From Elephas maximus indicus (Eukaryota; Chordata; Mammalia; Proboscidea; Elephantidae): a stretch of 64,000 nucleotides of DNA. Positions 37,666-50,564 of the stretch are shown here, one piece after another. Position numbers and translations under genes: made by a program. How positions within the stretch are numbered: the first letter of the stretch is position 1; the number at the start of each line of letters is the position of its first letter. The stretch lies in NCBI RefSeq assembly GCF_024166365.1, contig NC_064846.1, positions 31,269,866-31,333,865 on the forward strand, written 5' to 3'. A model generated the notes under the pieces. It saw only the letters and a program-made list of their open reading frames with translations. It had not been told where the DNA came from and made no database searches.

Positions 37666-39118
37666 GGAAATTGAAGAAATGAATACTCCTGCAAGGAAAG
37701 AATAAAGGATAAAGAAAAAGCAGGATATTCTATCCATTCTATTTTAGTAGTTGCATATTCCATAAGTATATCGTGACCCTGCGTGGTATTACACAAATGG
37801 AACAATGCGAAGCCCTCAGAAATCTGTTTTACTGTTCTAAAAGTTACCTATTAAAACAAAGACACTAATACAGAATAAAGCTCTAAAGGCCTCAAATCCT
37901 TATTCCCTGGCCTGCACTCAAGAAAGTAGATCAAAGTGTTATCGCAACAGTGTGTGAAAGAAATGTCCTCTTTCTGGTATATTCTGTTTCAACATTTAAA
38001 ATAAAGTGTGCGTGCTCCATAGGTAAAGAATGTTAGCTTTGCATGCACATACAAAATCTTGATAGTTTCCAACTTGTCAATGAATGTCCAGTATAACATT
38101 ACAAATATTTAAGAGAAGTTGACCACTGTAAATTTGCATAATGAATAAGGATTGTGCAAATAGTTCCACATATAATGTATTTTTTAATTTGTCAGGACCA
38201 TAAATCATAACAATGTTGAACTCCAAAATACCACTTTTATAGTCAGTCATTAAATCAAACTCAATCTATGAAATTATACGTTTCAGTGAACAAAGCTGAA
38301 TTTGTTGGTATAAACTAAGACATTCACTATTTTTCTTCACTAGAACCCAAGCCTTCCAACCAAGGTATTTTCATCACACTTAGTAAACTGACTATATCCA
38401 TCAGCCTTATGTCAGCAGTAGACAGGTGATTTCCAAAAGAAACCTTATTTTTCATTGAGTTAAATCCAAACATAATCTTCTATCTCTATTCTTCAAACTC
38501 AACTCCCAATGATGTCAATATGGCTAGGTGAAAGTTTTAAATGTGTATTATGCATATCGTAGTGCTGAGCTTTCAATAATATTACCTTTCTACAGCTATG
38601 TCCAGTGATACTGAAGCCTATTATCAAAACAAAAGAAAGCCATTTTGTTTGCTGATTATAACGGATTTTCTATATCCAGTTTAATAAACACACACACATA
38701 TGAACACACATCCCATTAAGCAATAGAAGGTTGGGGTGAAATAAGAAATCTAAGGAATAATTAGAGGAATTAATATTAAGGAATAAGGAATTAATTGAAC
38801 TCACCCCCAACATTTAGAGGGAGGGTCAATTTGTTTAGAGTTTCTGGAAGAAGCTAAAACTGTACAGTTTGATTTCCTAACAATGTGAAGGATTATTGAT
38901 CATTGGTGCTTAGTTCAGTTTTCCAATCCTCTTGACAAAGAGGAGTTTTAGATCCAGTGCTTCATTCATCTTTTTAAGTATTGATTACTAATTTTGTACC
39001 CAGCACTGTATTTAGGCACTAAGAAAAGAAAACAGGGATGAACAAAACTTAGTTCCTGCCTTAAGGAGCTCTTGCCTAAAGGAAGAAACAGCCAAGGAAG
39101 CTGACAGTTACAGTACAT
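37666..39118. other. No gene seen
   Basis: AT-rich intergenic DNA without a recognised repeat. Confidence 0.45.
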
Positions 39119-39293
39119 AAAAAAACAAACCCATTGCCATCCAGTTGATTCCAACTCATAGTGACCCTATAGGACAGAGTAGAACTGCCCCGTGGGGTTT
39201 CCTAGGCTGTAATCTTTTTTTGAGAGCAAATTCAAACCCTGGCCTTTCTGTTAGCAGCCAGTCACTTAACCGTTGTACCACCAAGACTCCTTT
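39119..39293 (-). mobile_element. AfroSINE, intermediate form
   Basis: AACAAACCCATTGCCATCCAGTTG to GTTGTACCACCAAGACTCC. The 129- and 123-residue frames that cross it are partly SINE sequence. Confidence 0.9.
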
Positions 39294-40373
39294 ATGTACT
39301 GGGTACTGGTATAAAATGTACTTCTTAGCATGGGCCACATTCAAAAAGTTTATAAGCCACTTTGATGGAGGACACATAACTGAAGTTTGGGGTGCTTGGA
39401 GTGACAACGGTGGGAGACCAGGCCTAAAAAAGCAGGATCTCAGTGATGACACAGTGTGGGTGCATGTGTGTGCATGTATAGGTAAAACCCAAATGGAGAC
39501 AGATTTACCCATGTCTGTTTTCAACATTTGTTAAATACCTTTGAGTAACTACCTGTTCTTCATAGAATAAACCTGTTTTCCCAAATATGCATGTTTTGCA
39601 AGCAGGGCAGGCTTCATGGGAAAGAGACCTGAAAAGTAAAACACAGGACCTAGCTCTCAAAAGGGGCCCCACACTTGGTTTAATCCCCTGCTGTCACCAT
39701 CTTGAAATTCTTAATAGTTTTGCCTTTGAACTTGTGTTTTGTAAGTGGAGTACAACGGTACAATGGAGCATGGGCATGAACAGAGGAGATATACCCGGCA
39801 GCAGCATGAACAGCACAGGCTCAGACCCACGGGCCCAGTAAGTATCTAGTGCACTGAACAGTTAGCTTAGCAGCCTGGGACACATTTGTTGGTTTGGGGC
39901 AGTCTGAGACTCTGCAGGACCCCAAAGGAGAAGTTCAGGTCAAGACATTGGGCCAGGTTGGCAGTAGCAAAGGCATTGAGGCCTTAGTTTTCATTCCTGA
40001 GATTCCTGGACCTTCCCTGATTCTTGCAGTTCTTGTTTTTCTTTCTTTCTTGATTCTGAACATCGCCCTAAGACGCTTTCAATACATTTATTTCCCCCCA
40101 AGCTAGTTGGAGTTGGGTTTTTATTTCTTGAAGCCAATAATCCAGACTGATAGACGGATGACAACAAATTAATGTGTGAACATCCCTAAGGAAATTTATC
40201 ATAGAGATTCTGACTAGCCAACAACATAAACTCAAGAATAACCGAAATAGAATGATCGCACTTGATCAAAATCATAATGCTAATCTTTGTAGAGCATTTG
40301 TGAAAAATGCATACAGTATCTCATTTGACTTTCATAGCAAATTCTTGAGCAAGGTAAGACAAATATTATATGT
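39294..40373. other. Unassigned; repeat-like block at about 39590-39840
   Basis: CATGGGAAAGAGACCTGAAAAG...AAAGGGGCCCCACACTTGG...CACCATCTTGAAATTCTTAATAG is familiar as a dispersed mammalian repeat, but I cannot name it. Frames of 84 and 70 residues cross the interval; the 70-residue one (39894-40106) has a hydrophobic segment but no recognised domain. Confidence 0.4.
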
Positions 40374-42228
40374 TTTTGTTGTTAGGTCCTGTTGAGTTGG
40401 TTCTGACTCAAAGCGACCCTGTGTAAAACATAAAGAAACCCTGCCCAATCCTGTGCCATCCTCAATATTGTTATGCATGAGCCCACTGTTGCAGCCACTG
40501 TGCCAATCCATCTCATCAAAGGTCTTCCTCTTTTTCACTGACCCTCTACTTTACCAAGCATGATGTCCTTCTCCAGGGACTGATGCCTCTTGATAACATG
40601 TCCAAAGTATGTGAGATGTGGTCTCACCATTCTTACTTCTAAGGAGCTTTCTGGCTGTACCTCTTCCAACACAGATTTGTTCATTCTTCTGGCAGTCCAT
40701 GGTATATTTCATATTCTTCACTGTTCAATATTCTTCTGAAATTTACTCTTGAACATCAAGTAAATGAAGCAAATGGAAGAACTGATGAAGTAAAAGAGCT
40801 AAATAGAAGATTTCAAAGAGGAGCTCCAGAAGACAAAGTATTATAAGGACATGTGCATAGATCAGTAGTTTGAAAACCATAAAGGATGAACACTTATGGC
40901 ATTTCTCAAACTGAAAGAACTGAAGAAAAAATTCAAGACTCGAGTTGCAATAGTGAAGGAGTCTATGGGGAAAATATTAAACAAAGCAGGAAGCATCAAA
41001 AGAAGATGAAAGGAATACATAGAGTCACTGTTCCAAAAAGAATTGGTCGACATTCAACCATTTCAAGAGGTAGCACATGATCAAGAACCTATGGTACTGA
41101 AGGAAAAGGTCCAAGGTGCACTGAAAGCATTGGTGAAAAACGAGGCTTCAGGAATTGACCGAATACCAATTTAGATGTTTCAACAAACGCATGCAGTGCT
41201 GGCAGTGCTCATTCATCTATGCCATGAAAATTGGAAGACAGCTACCTGGCCAACTGACTGGAAGATATGCATATTTATGTGTTTTCCAAAGAAAGGTGAT
41301 CCAACTGAATGCAGAAATTATTGAACAATATCATTAATATCAAAAGCAAGCAAAATTTTGCGGAAGATCATTCACAAGCAGCTGTAGCAGTATATCGACA
41401 AGGAAGTGCCAGAAATTCAGGCCTTATTCAGAAGAGGACATTGAACCAGGGATATCATTGCTGATGTCAGATAGATGCTAGCTGAAGGCAGAGAATACCA
41501 GAAAGATGTTTACCTGTGTTTTATTGACTATGCAAAGGCATTCGACTGTGTGTATCATAACAAATTGTGGATAATGTTGTGTAGAATTGCAATTCCAGAA
41601 CACTTAATTGTGCTCATGAGGAACCTGTACATAGAACAAGAGGCAGTTATTTGAACAGAACAAGGGGATACTGCATGGTTTAAAGTCAGGAAAGGTGTGC
41701 CTCCAGGTTGTATTCTTTCATCGTACTTACTCAATCTGTATGCTGAGCAAATAATTCAAGAAGCCGGACTACATGAAAAAGAACAGAGCATCAGGATCAG
41801 AGGAAGATTCATTACCAACCTGCATTATGCAGATGACACAACCTTGCTTGCTGAAAATGAAGAGGACTTGAAGCACTTACTGATGAAGATCAAAGACCGC
41901 AGCTTTCAGTATGGATTACCTCTCAACATAAAGAAAACAAAAATCCTCACAACTGGACCAATAAGCAACATCATGATAAACGGAGAAAAGATTGAAGCTG
42001 TCAAGGATTTCATTTTACTTGGATCCACAATCAACACCCATGGAAGCAGCAGTCGAGAAATCAAATGATGCGTTGCATTGGGCAAATCTGCTGCAAATGA
42101 CCTCTTTAAAGTGTTAAAAAGCAAAGATGTCACCTGGAAGACTAAGGTGTACCTGACCCAAGCCATGGTGTTTTCAATTTCCTCATATGCATGTGAAAGC
42201 TGGATGATGAATAAGGAAGACTGAAATA
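40374..42228 (-). pseudogene. RTE (RTE1_LA-type) insertion with a twin-priming-style 5' inversion
   Basis: Bases 40374-40730 are the RTE 3' end, antisense. Bases 40740-42228 are the preceding part of the element in sense orientation, including reverse transcriptase with DYAKAFD-, GCILSSYLLNLYAEQII- and YADDTTLLAENEEDL-type blocks (123-residue plus frame at 41697-42068). The inverted part stops at GAATAAGGAAGA, within about 50 bases of where the antisense part begins in element coordinates. Stops and frameshifts abound. Confidence 0.88.
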
Positions 42229-43007
42229 TAAAAAAAAAAAAAGTTTTTTTTTTATATATATACATATATATATCTCTACCATACATTAGATGGTAATCTT
42301 CGGAAGGACAAGACTGTATCTTTTTCAAATTTTATAATTACCCAGGAGCCATCTATTATTTTTGAGATAATACAAATGAGGTTGAGAGGATATGACTGAC
42401 CTAAGGTTACACATACGGTAGGTGGTTAATCAGAGGCTGGATCCTTGGACATCCAGTAAATTCCGTTCTGTGACAGGCCCTGTGTTTGGCATTGGAGATA
42501 CAAATGTAGATAAGATCCTAGTCCCTGCCCTAAAAAATTTCAGAGTCTAGTACATTTACTCACAACAATCCTATGGATTTGCAAATCACCAGGGGAGTTT
42601 TTTCAAACTTTATGACTCTCTCTATCCCAAATATTTGGCACTTTTCAGGTTTTTCTGATACATTATTCTGTTGAAATCACTGGCCTGAAGACTCCAAGCA
42701 GTGTTCTTTCCACTGCATTAGCTATTTTCAATATGGCAGGTTTGAGGCAAAAGATGGTATATTATTAACTTTGTATTTACAAAAGGGTCTCAAAGTGTGC
42801 CACATTTATATATTTCATTATATATTTTTTATTTTTATCAAATGATAAAATAATTTCCTGGATGAAAAAGACTCCTCATAGGAAATCTACTACATCCAGT
42901 GCAAGACAAGCATCTGGCATGTAATAGACACTTAATACTTACTTAATTAGTTGTATTGTTGTACTCCCTACCCCCACTCTAATAGTCCTATTCAGAGGTA
43001 ATACATG
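42229..43007. other. No gene; A/T and TA runs at 42226-42276, possible MER20 scrap near 42580-42680
   Basis: A poly(A)/poly(T)/TATA block directly follows the inverted RTE segment. GCAAATCACCAGGGGAGTTTTTTC...GAAATCACTGGCCTGAAG vaguely resembles MER20. Confidence 0.4.
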
Positions 43008-43230
43008 ACAGTAGTTGAGAGATTGGGATCTGGAGTCAGATAGAACTGAGTTAAGTCCCAGTATAGCTGCTTATGGGCTCTATTACTATGAGCAAGTTTT
43101 ATAATTCTTCTTGTCCTTACTTTCCTTATCTGTACAATGGGGATAGTAGTACTTATAGGATTTATTGTGAGAATTAGATGAAATGTTGCAGTGTAAAGAA
43201 CTTGGCTTATATTTTGCAATGTAGTACATT
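43008..43230 (+). repeat. MIR-type SINE relic
   Basis: GACAGTAGTTGAGAGATTGGGATCTGGAGTCAGATAGAACTGAG...ATCTGTACAATGGGGATAGTAGTACTTATAGGATTTATTGTGAGAATTAGATGAAATG follows sense MIR. Confidence 0.92.
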
Positions 43231-43371
43231 TTAATCTTCCTAAATCTAAGTTAAAGTAAATGTACAAGAAGTAAGGGTGGGTGATTAAATAATTGAAACG
43301 GTGTGATCTACATTAAATAAAAGTTGTGTACAATGCTAATAGTGCTCTTTCATGATTAAATAATCATAGAC

Positions 43372-43576
43372 CCAAAAACCGCTGCCTTCAAGTTGATTCT
43401 GACTCATAGCGACCCTATAGGACAGAGTAGAACTGCCCCCATAGGTTTTTCAAGGCTGTAAATCTTCACAGAAGCAGACTGCCACATCTTTCTCCCATGG
43501 AGGGGCTGATGGATTCGAACTGCCAAGCTTTCAGTTAGCAGCCAAGCACTTTAACCTGTGTCACCAGGGGCTCCTT
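43372..43576 (-). mobile_element. AfroSINE, intermediate form
   Basis: AAAACCGCTGCCTTCAAGTTG, GTAAATCTTCACAGAAGCAGACTGCCACATC to GTGTCACCAGGGGCTCC. Confidence 0.93.
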
Positions 43577-43691
43577 AAACAAACATGAGGCCTACAAATA
43601 CCTAACTTTTTGTGGGCTTCTTAATCTTAAAAACAGTTTCAACATTCAGTTTATAATGCATATAACAGTTTGTTGTAACTTCACTACTAAA

Positions 43692-43862
43692 GCAAAAACC
43701 AAACCCATTGCCATCTAGTCAATTCTGACTCATGGTGACCCTACAGGACAGAGTAGAACTGCCCCATAGGGTCTCTAAGGAGCGGCTGGTGGATTTGAAC
43801 TCCCTACCTTTTGGTTTGCAGCCATAGCTCTTATTCACTGCGCCACCTAGGGCTCCGACATT
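43692..43862 (-). mobile_element. AfroSINE, short form, target duplication ACTACTAAA
   Basis: AAACCCATTGCCATCTAGTC to GCGCCACCTAGGGCTCC. ACTACTAAA flanks it at 43683-43691 and 43863-43871. Confidence 0.93.
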
Positions 43863-43871
43863 ACTACTAAA

Positions 43872-44574
43872 CACCCTTATTTACTTCTACTTTGACATTA
43901 ATATCGATACTCAAAAAACATTATTTGCCAAGCACCTAGTTTATGAAATTTGTCGGATTAATATATTACCAAAGTTAAAATGCATTGCAAAATAAGCTGC
44001 TACAAATTCTATACTTGAGGTTGACAAGGTACACCCATCACAATCTCCTTTTTCCTCTTGTTTCCTTCACTTTTGAGAATAACATTTTTCCAAACTTCTT
44101 TTGGGAGCTAATATTATCTAAGTCTGTACGAGAATTTAGAATCATTCAATGGACTGTTAATTTACGTATAGGAATTAACTTTTTTCAATTCTAATTTTCA
44201 GGAGATTTGAATAGGAAAGTACCAGGAATTGAATAAAATTCTAAATTGACAGAGGCTATTAATTTGAGAAGCATAAATTTTATGCAGAAATACAGTGCCC
44301 CACAAAGACTTATTTCAATGTAAGATGATTGATTTAGTATGGCCATCAAGATGCATACAGATCAGATACTAGCTTCGACTGTAATGTTTTTCTTTGGGGA
44401 GAAATAAAGAACTGTCATCAGATGATGCAATTTCAGGCACTCTTTATAAACACTTTGAATAGTTGCTCAGGTTCATGAAATTTATGAAATGTTCACACCC
44501 CCACCCCCGTCAAGCAACTTGAATACTTTGGCTTACTAAAGCCTCACTTTGTTTAGTAACATTTTCTTGGTCTA
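43872..44574. other. No gene seen
   Basis: AT-rich, no assigned repeat. Confidence 0.45.
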
Positions 44575-44755
44575 AATCAGGAGTCTGCAAACTGCAGCCC
44601 AAGGGTTGAACTCATCATCCATGCCTATTTGCTTATGTATCGGCCTCTTCCTTTCCATAACAATGGCAGTGTTCAGTAGTTGCAAAAGAGATTGTATAGT
44701 CCTTTCTGACCAATGGTCTGAATAATTTGGACAACTGCATCATTTATCTAATATC
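44575..44755. mobile_element. Ancient MER-type DNA transposon relic
   Basis: AGGAGTCTGCAAACTGCAGCCCAAGGG...GCAGTGTTCAGTAGTTGCAAAAGAGATTGTATAG resembles a common eutherian non-autonomous DNA element (GGCAAACTACGGCCC type). Family not certain. Confidence 0.6.
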
Positions 44756-44827
44756 TTCTATCTTCCCCACTCCATAGGAAGACTCACTAAGCCCAGTTTG
44801 ATTTGGGGGTTTCTTTCAACAATCATA

Positions 44828-44954
44828 AAACCCAGTGCCGTCGAGTCGGTTCCAACTCATAGTGACCCTATAGGACAGAGTAGAACTACCCCATAGAGTT
44901 TTCAAGGATCGCCTGGCGGATTCGAACTGCCGACCCTTTGGTTAGCAGCCGTAG
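44828..44954 (-). mobile_element. AfroSINE, 5'-truncated, 11-bp target duplication
   Basis: AAACCCAGTGCCGTCGAGTCGG to GTTAGCAGCCGTAG, lacking the head. CAACAAT(C/T)ATA lies at 44817-44827 and 44955-44965. Confidence 0.95.
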
Positions 44955-44965
44955 CAACAATTATA

Positions 44966-46554
44966 GATAGCCTATTTTCTCTTTCTTTTTTCATCAAATT
45001 TCTTTTTAAGTTAGCAAGACCTATGGCCACATTTAATAACCATATACCCACTTCATGTCCAACTATTCTTTTTGAGTTTTCAACAACTTCTTTCCTTTTA
45101 ACCTTCATTATCTTAAACCTCTCATAAATGATATTTATGATCATCTCTCCAAGAAAAAAGTATTCTCTCATTTCTTGGTTCTGAGATATGATAATATCCT
45201 ATTTCTCCTACCCTTCTGTAGCATTCTCTCGTTCATCTTCTTCTTCTCGCTCTCTGTGAATGTTCTCCTTGGTGGTCTTCTAGTCTTGTGGTAGGCGTAT
45301 TCATAGAAAACAAATTTATTGTCCTAACTTTAACTATAACACCTGACTGATGATTCTCCAAAAGGCCACTAAAATACCTACCAATCAAACATAGCTGAAT
45401 GTATTATTTATTGCAGTAAGGGAAAACACCACCTTGACAGTCTTAGTTGTGTTTCAGAAGCGGAATGTCAAGGGCAGATTATAAAGTTTGGGGGTTTGTT
45501 TTAAGGTGAGACTTTCAAGCAGGGGTTTGACTGTAATTGGGCACAATTTGAGATACAGCATTTTAGATTGGTGACTACATCAAGGCAAGAGTTTCAAAGT
45601 AAGTCTTAATGAATACTCAATTATTTGATCAGTGAGCCCTTTGCCCACTGGGTGACCTATCGTCCTGCGAATAGGCAGTTGTTAAATAGTTTATTGTTTA
45701 GATAAATAATTTTCAGAAATTCCTGAAATAAACAATAAAGTTATTTGCAACTTCATTTTCCTAGGCAATAATTTCCTGGAATAGTAAGGTCATGTTAATA
45801 TTGACAGCATTAGTTCTTGATTTTATTAAGCAGCATGCTCAAGGAAGTTTATTCCACTTCTATTCCGAAAGCTTTCAGACATCTATAAGATGCAGAGTCG
45901 TTACTCTGGCTATCTACTACACTAACCCTTATTTCCAGTTTCCATCTTATGAATGGTACTAATATGTTTCAGGAATCTCAGGTTTGAAGCTTAGACTCTG
46001 TATCTAACTCCTCTTTCAAAATGGCTCCTAGTATTAAATTAGTCACCAAGTGCTACCTTTTTATTTCGTGAATCTCTTAGATGAAACAGTTGTGATACTG
46101 GCCTAAGGAGGAAGTAGTTGAGCAACCAGGAGTATTCCTTAGATCTACTGAAGAGAAACAGAGTTTCTGGAGTGAAAGGATAGAGAAAAATAGATACATA
46201 GTTTAAACAAATGTGACAGTTACTCATTAGCCTGATATTTAGACTTATACAACGGCCAGAACTGCGAAGCAGAAAAAGACAAAACAAAACAAAAACGTTA
46301 AATTGCAAGATAAATGATTGGAGAGAGATTTGAAAACAACTAGTAACAAAACTGAAAGTGGAATTTTCAGTGGCTTAATATCCCAAGTAGGAAAGAAGAA
46401 TATGTATTGGTTGAATTGAAATCATGAGCCCTCACCATCTTTGTGAGGAATTCAGGAGTAAAGGCAGAGTATTGTTGTTCTGTTCTAACTTCCACAGATG
46501 AAAGAGACTATGTGCCTGATTTCCATTCTATTATTAAATTGTATCATGTTAAAT
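44966..46554. other. No gene seen
   Basis: AT-rich. Two 89-residue minus frames have no recognisable domain. Confidence 0.45.
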
Positions 46555-46566
46555 GTTAGCCTTTCA

Positions 46567-48094
46567 CACTTCACCAAAGAAGACATCCAGGCAGCTAACA
46601 GATACATGAGCAAATGCTCACAATCATTAGCCATTAGAGAAATGCAAATCAAAACTGCGATGAGATTCCATCTCACTCCAACAAGGCTGGCATTAATCCA
46701 AAAAACACAAAATAATAAATGTTGGAGAGGTGGGGGAGAGACCAGAACACTTATACACTGCTGGTGGGAATGTCAAATGGTACAACCACTTTGGAAATTG
46801 ATTTGGCGCTTCCTTAAGAAGCTAGAAATAGAAATACCATACTATTCAGCTATCCCACTCCTTGGACTATATCCTAGAGAAATAAGAGCCTTCACATGAA
46901 CAGAGATATGCACACCCATGTTCACTGCAGCACTGTTTACAATAGCAAAAAGATGGAAGCAACCAAAGTGCCCATCAACAGATGAATGGATAAATAAATT
47001 ATGGTATATTCACACAAGGGAATACTATGCATCAATAAAGAACAATGATGAAACCGTGAAACATTTCATAACATGAAGGAATCTGGAAGGCATTATGCTG
47101 ACAAGTTAGTCAGTTGCAAAAGGATAAATATTGTTTAAGACCACTATTATAAGAACTCCAGAAATAGTTGAAACAGAGAAGAAAATATTCTTTAATGGCT
47201 ATGAGTGGGGGGAGGGAGGGAGACAGATAGTAGATAAGAACTATTTTAGGTGAAGGGAATGACAACACACAATACAGGAGAGGTCAGCACAACTGGACTA
47301 AACCAAAAGAAAAGAAGTTTCCTGAATAAACTGAATGCTTCGAAGCTTAGCACAGCAGGGGTGGGGGTTTGGGGACTATGGTTTCAGGGGACATCTAAGT
47401 CAATTGGCATAATAAAATCTGTTAAGAAAACATTCTGCATCCCACTTTGGAGAGTGGCGTCTGGGGTCTTAAATGCTAGCAAGCAGCCATCTAAGATGCA
47501 TCAATTGGCTTCAACCTACCTGGAGCAAAGGAGAATGAAGGCCACCAAAGATACAAGGTAATTATGAACCCAAGAGACAGAAAGGGCCACATAAACCAGA
47601 GACTACATCAGCTTGAGACCAGAAGAACTAGATGGTGCCCAACTACAATGGATGACTTCCCTGACAGGGAATACAACGGAGAACCCCTGAGGGGGCAGGA
47701 GAGCAGTGGGATGCAGACCTCAAATTGTCATAAAAAGATGGTCTGACTGAGACTAGAAAGACCCCAGAGGTCATGATCCCTGGACCTTCTGTTAGCCCAA
47801 GACAGGAACCATTCCCAAAGCCAACTCTTCAGACAGGGATAGAAAATGATACTGGTGAGGAGTAAGCTTCTTGGCTCAAGTAGACACAGGAGACTATGTG
47901 GGCAGCTCCTGTCAGGAGGCAAGATGAGAAGGCAGAGGGGGACAGGAACTGGGGAATACAGGGTGGAGAGGAGGAGTGTGCTGTCTCATTAGAGGAGAGC
48001 AACTAGGAGTACATAGCAAGATGTATATAAATTTTTGTATAAGAGACTGACTTGACTTGTAAACTTTCACTTAAAGCACAGTAAAAAAATAAAC
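46567..48094 (+). pseudogene. 5'-truncated L1 LINE (ORF2 end plus 3' UTR) with target duplication
   Basis: Starts inside L1 ORF2 (reads [32 protein letters not shown]), passes the [25 protein letters not shown] region and [14 protein letters not shown], then the long 3' UTR with CTTTGGAGAGTGGCGTCTGGGGTCTTAAATGCTAGCAAGC, and ends with an A-rich tail AGCACAGTAAAAAAATAAA. GTTA(G/C)CCTTTCA flanks it (46555-46566 and 48095-48106). ORF2 is truncated and frameshifted. Confidence 0.95.
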
Positions 48095-48106
48095 GTTACC
48101 CTTTCA

Positions 48107-48517
48107 TAGGAAATTAATTCCTCAGAATAGGGCAACTGAACCAGTTGATTTGTGACTATGTGTACAAAGGCATTTGTACAAAGGCAAATGAAATAGAAAG
48201 TTCAGTAATTGCTCTGTCAGTTTAGTCAACACTGCCACTCTGTAACACCCATGTAGTTTACTTTTTACTTTATTAGTACAGATAATTGTCTCAAATCTAA
48301 AAAGAAAGTATGACCCTGCATTTGTTCACCACATGACGTAAAACTGGTTGCTGCAAAATGGAATCTGTGTTAGAGGCTATACAAAGGTACTAGTTCCTTA
48401 CATGTCAGGAGGACCCAGTTATGTTACTTTTTTCCCTATAGGCCAGCTACACTGCATGAGCTCTGAGAAGAACACCGAAAAAAGTTGAGACTTTTTTTTC
48501 CCCCACCATAGACACAG
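48107..48517. other. No gene seen
   Basis: Bases 48160-48190 contain a short local duplication around CAAAGGCA(T/A)TTG; nothing else. Confidence 0.4.
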
Positions 48518-48641
48518 TGGAAACCCTGGTGGCTGTTCTAATCTACCAGGAGCTCCTTGGAAACTCTATGGGGCAGTTTTACTCTGTCCTATAGGTTCGC
48601 TATGAGTCGGAATTGACTCGACGGTGACTGGTTTTTTTCTT
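48518..48641 (+). mobile_element. AfroSINE with internal deletion
   Basis: GGAAACCCTGGTGGC joins directly to TGTTCTAATCTACCAGGAGC, losing about 40 bp between the A and B box regions. The tail is intact: CGCTATGAGTCGGAATTGACTCGACGG. Confidence 0.92.
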
Positions 48642-49964
48642 TTTGTATAGACAAGTTATTTACAATTTCACCATAATTTACAATTATTAATAAATAAATT
48701 TAATCCTCCCTTAGAAACATTTGTCCTATTGGTCAAAAGATAAAATTACTAGAGTCCTGACATTCCGAATTATTCTGGTGTAACTCTAAAATAGCAAAGA
48801 CCTTTAAATTCTGACTTTACACTTTTAAAAATACAAACAAAAGCATTTTAAAAGAAACTTTTTTTGTTTCCATTTCTAGTTTTCCCAAATTAAATAATTT
48901 TCTCACCATCTTTCATGTTATTTTTGCTTAAAATCTAAAAATTATTCCATAAGAGTATAATATATTTTAGCTTACTTTAAATTTGTTTGTATTAATTGGC
49001 AATCGATCCTATCATCCATTAACTTAAATATTAAAGTTTATATGACAATCGAATGCCATTTTTTAATAAAAAATTAATTTTACTAGGAGGTTACGGTGGA
49101 CCTAGTTGCAGCTGAACCCTATATTTAGTGCTAAGCTTCCCGGTTTCAAAGATAATATTACAGAATTCTTGCTGTCTGATAAAAGGAACCAAAGTATTTG
49201 TCTGCAAAAACAAACATAATTAGCATTAAATTATTACATCAATGCTTTAAGGAACATGATATAGGCATAAAAGAATATGACACACATTGGCCCCCTACTT
49301 CAGTTTGATAGCAGGTACAGAAATATTTTCCCCATGGCCATTTTTTATATAGACTGAAAAGTAAAATATAAGAGCACGAGATAATGTTGTAATCTAGTAA
49401 ACACATTGTTGCTAGAAAAAGTTGGAATTAAAGTTTCATTGAGGGAATCCCAAGTCCCTGCTGTGACAATGCTGCAAAGTTCCACAGGTAGGCCCCTCCC
49501 CTCTTCAGCCACACCAGGGCAACCAAGATGATAAGAACGATCACCTTAAAGTTGGCTTTTTCTCTCGAATCACTTGAATAAATTTAATCTGGAATGGAAG
49601 CAAAATATTAGAGTTTGCAACAAGAAGTATCCAGTATTTTTCAGACAGCCCTGATAGAGATATATACCACACTGTCTCTCAGAAGCAAATAGCAGACAGG
49701 CAGGGAAACGATATGTCTCCAAGCAAATTGGGTTCCTGTTGATGTTCCACCAACCACTGAAATAAGCAAAAGCTGTAGTACTTTCAGAACATATAAGGTG
49801 TTTCTCTTTTCCCTTAGGAGGCTGCGTATACTTACTAAAGTTTGAGATTTAAACGTATTTGTAATGCTTTTAGTTAAAAATAATGGGGGGGGGCAATTCT
49901 ATGTGAATTACTCTGTATAAAATGATTTCAGTGTGCTCTTCAATAAACTTAGGCCCTGGAAAAG
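48642..49964. other. No gene seen
   Basis: AT-rich unique-looking sequence; G-run at 49887-49894. Confidence 0.4.
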
Positions 49965-50110
49965 GAACTAGATTTCTATCTGTGCTCTTCCACTTAGTAG
50001 CTGTGTGAACTTAGACAAACGAGGATAATAACAGTGCCTTTCTCATGGGATTTTATAAGAATTAAAAGGGACTATATTGCAAGCAATAAATATAAGGGCA
50101 TGGAAAATAT
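49965..50110 (+). repeat. MIR-type SINE relic
   Basis: CTGTGCTCTTCCACTTAGTAGCTGTGTGAACTTAGACAAACGAGGATAATAACAGTGCC is sense MIR with an internal deletion. Confidence 0.85.
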
Positions 50111-50564
50111 GAAGTAAAATGTCTGCCACATTATAAGCATCTTAATGTTAAACTAGTATTAATAATAATGGTGATAATAACTCAAAATTGTAGACATTGT
50201 ATAACTAAAGTGGAATTTAGTCCATGTAAAATCCATATTATATCATTGAGCAACTGAGGGTATTTATGACCAGAATTGTGATACTTTTTTTATGGAATAA
50301 TGACCAATATGGAATTTTATCTTAAAATAGGATTCTGTATTGGTCATTATCCCATAAAAATGTATTATGTTTCTGGTCATAAGGAAATGCTATAAATTTC
50401 CGAATGATGTAATAGGCATTCTATAGGTTTTGACTAAATTGCAGGGGGGAAATAACTTTTCAGGATTATGGTAGGAATTTTAAGGTTGCACTTTTCCTGG
50501 AAGTTCTACTTCATAGGACGCTGTTCACTTGCACCCAATAATATTTCCTTGATAAGCATATTAA
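50111..50564. other. Inverted-repeat-like AT stretch, no gene
   Basis: See findings for the ATAATGACCAATA / TATTGGTCATTAT pair near 50298-50350. Confidence 0.5.

Noticed and set aside
39145..39534. 129-residue plus and 123-residue minus frames
   Set aside because: Both begin or end in the AfroSINE at 39119-39293, overlap each other on opposite strands, and show no domain.
46498..46899. 133-residue plus frame as a possible gene
   Set aside because: It is the C-terminal part of L1 ORF2, started by chance upstream sequence, then frameshifted.
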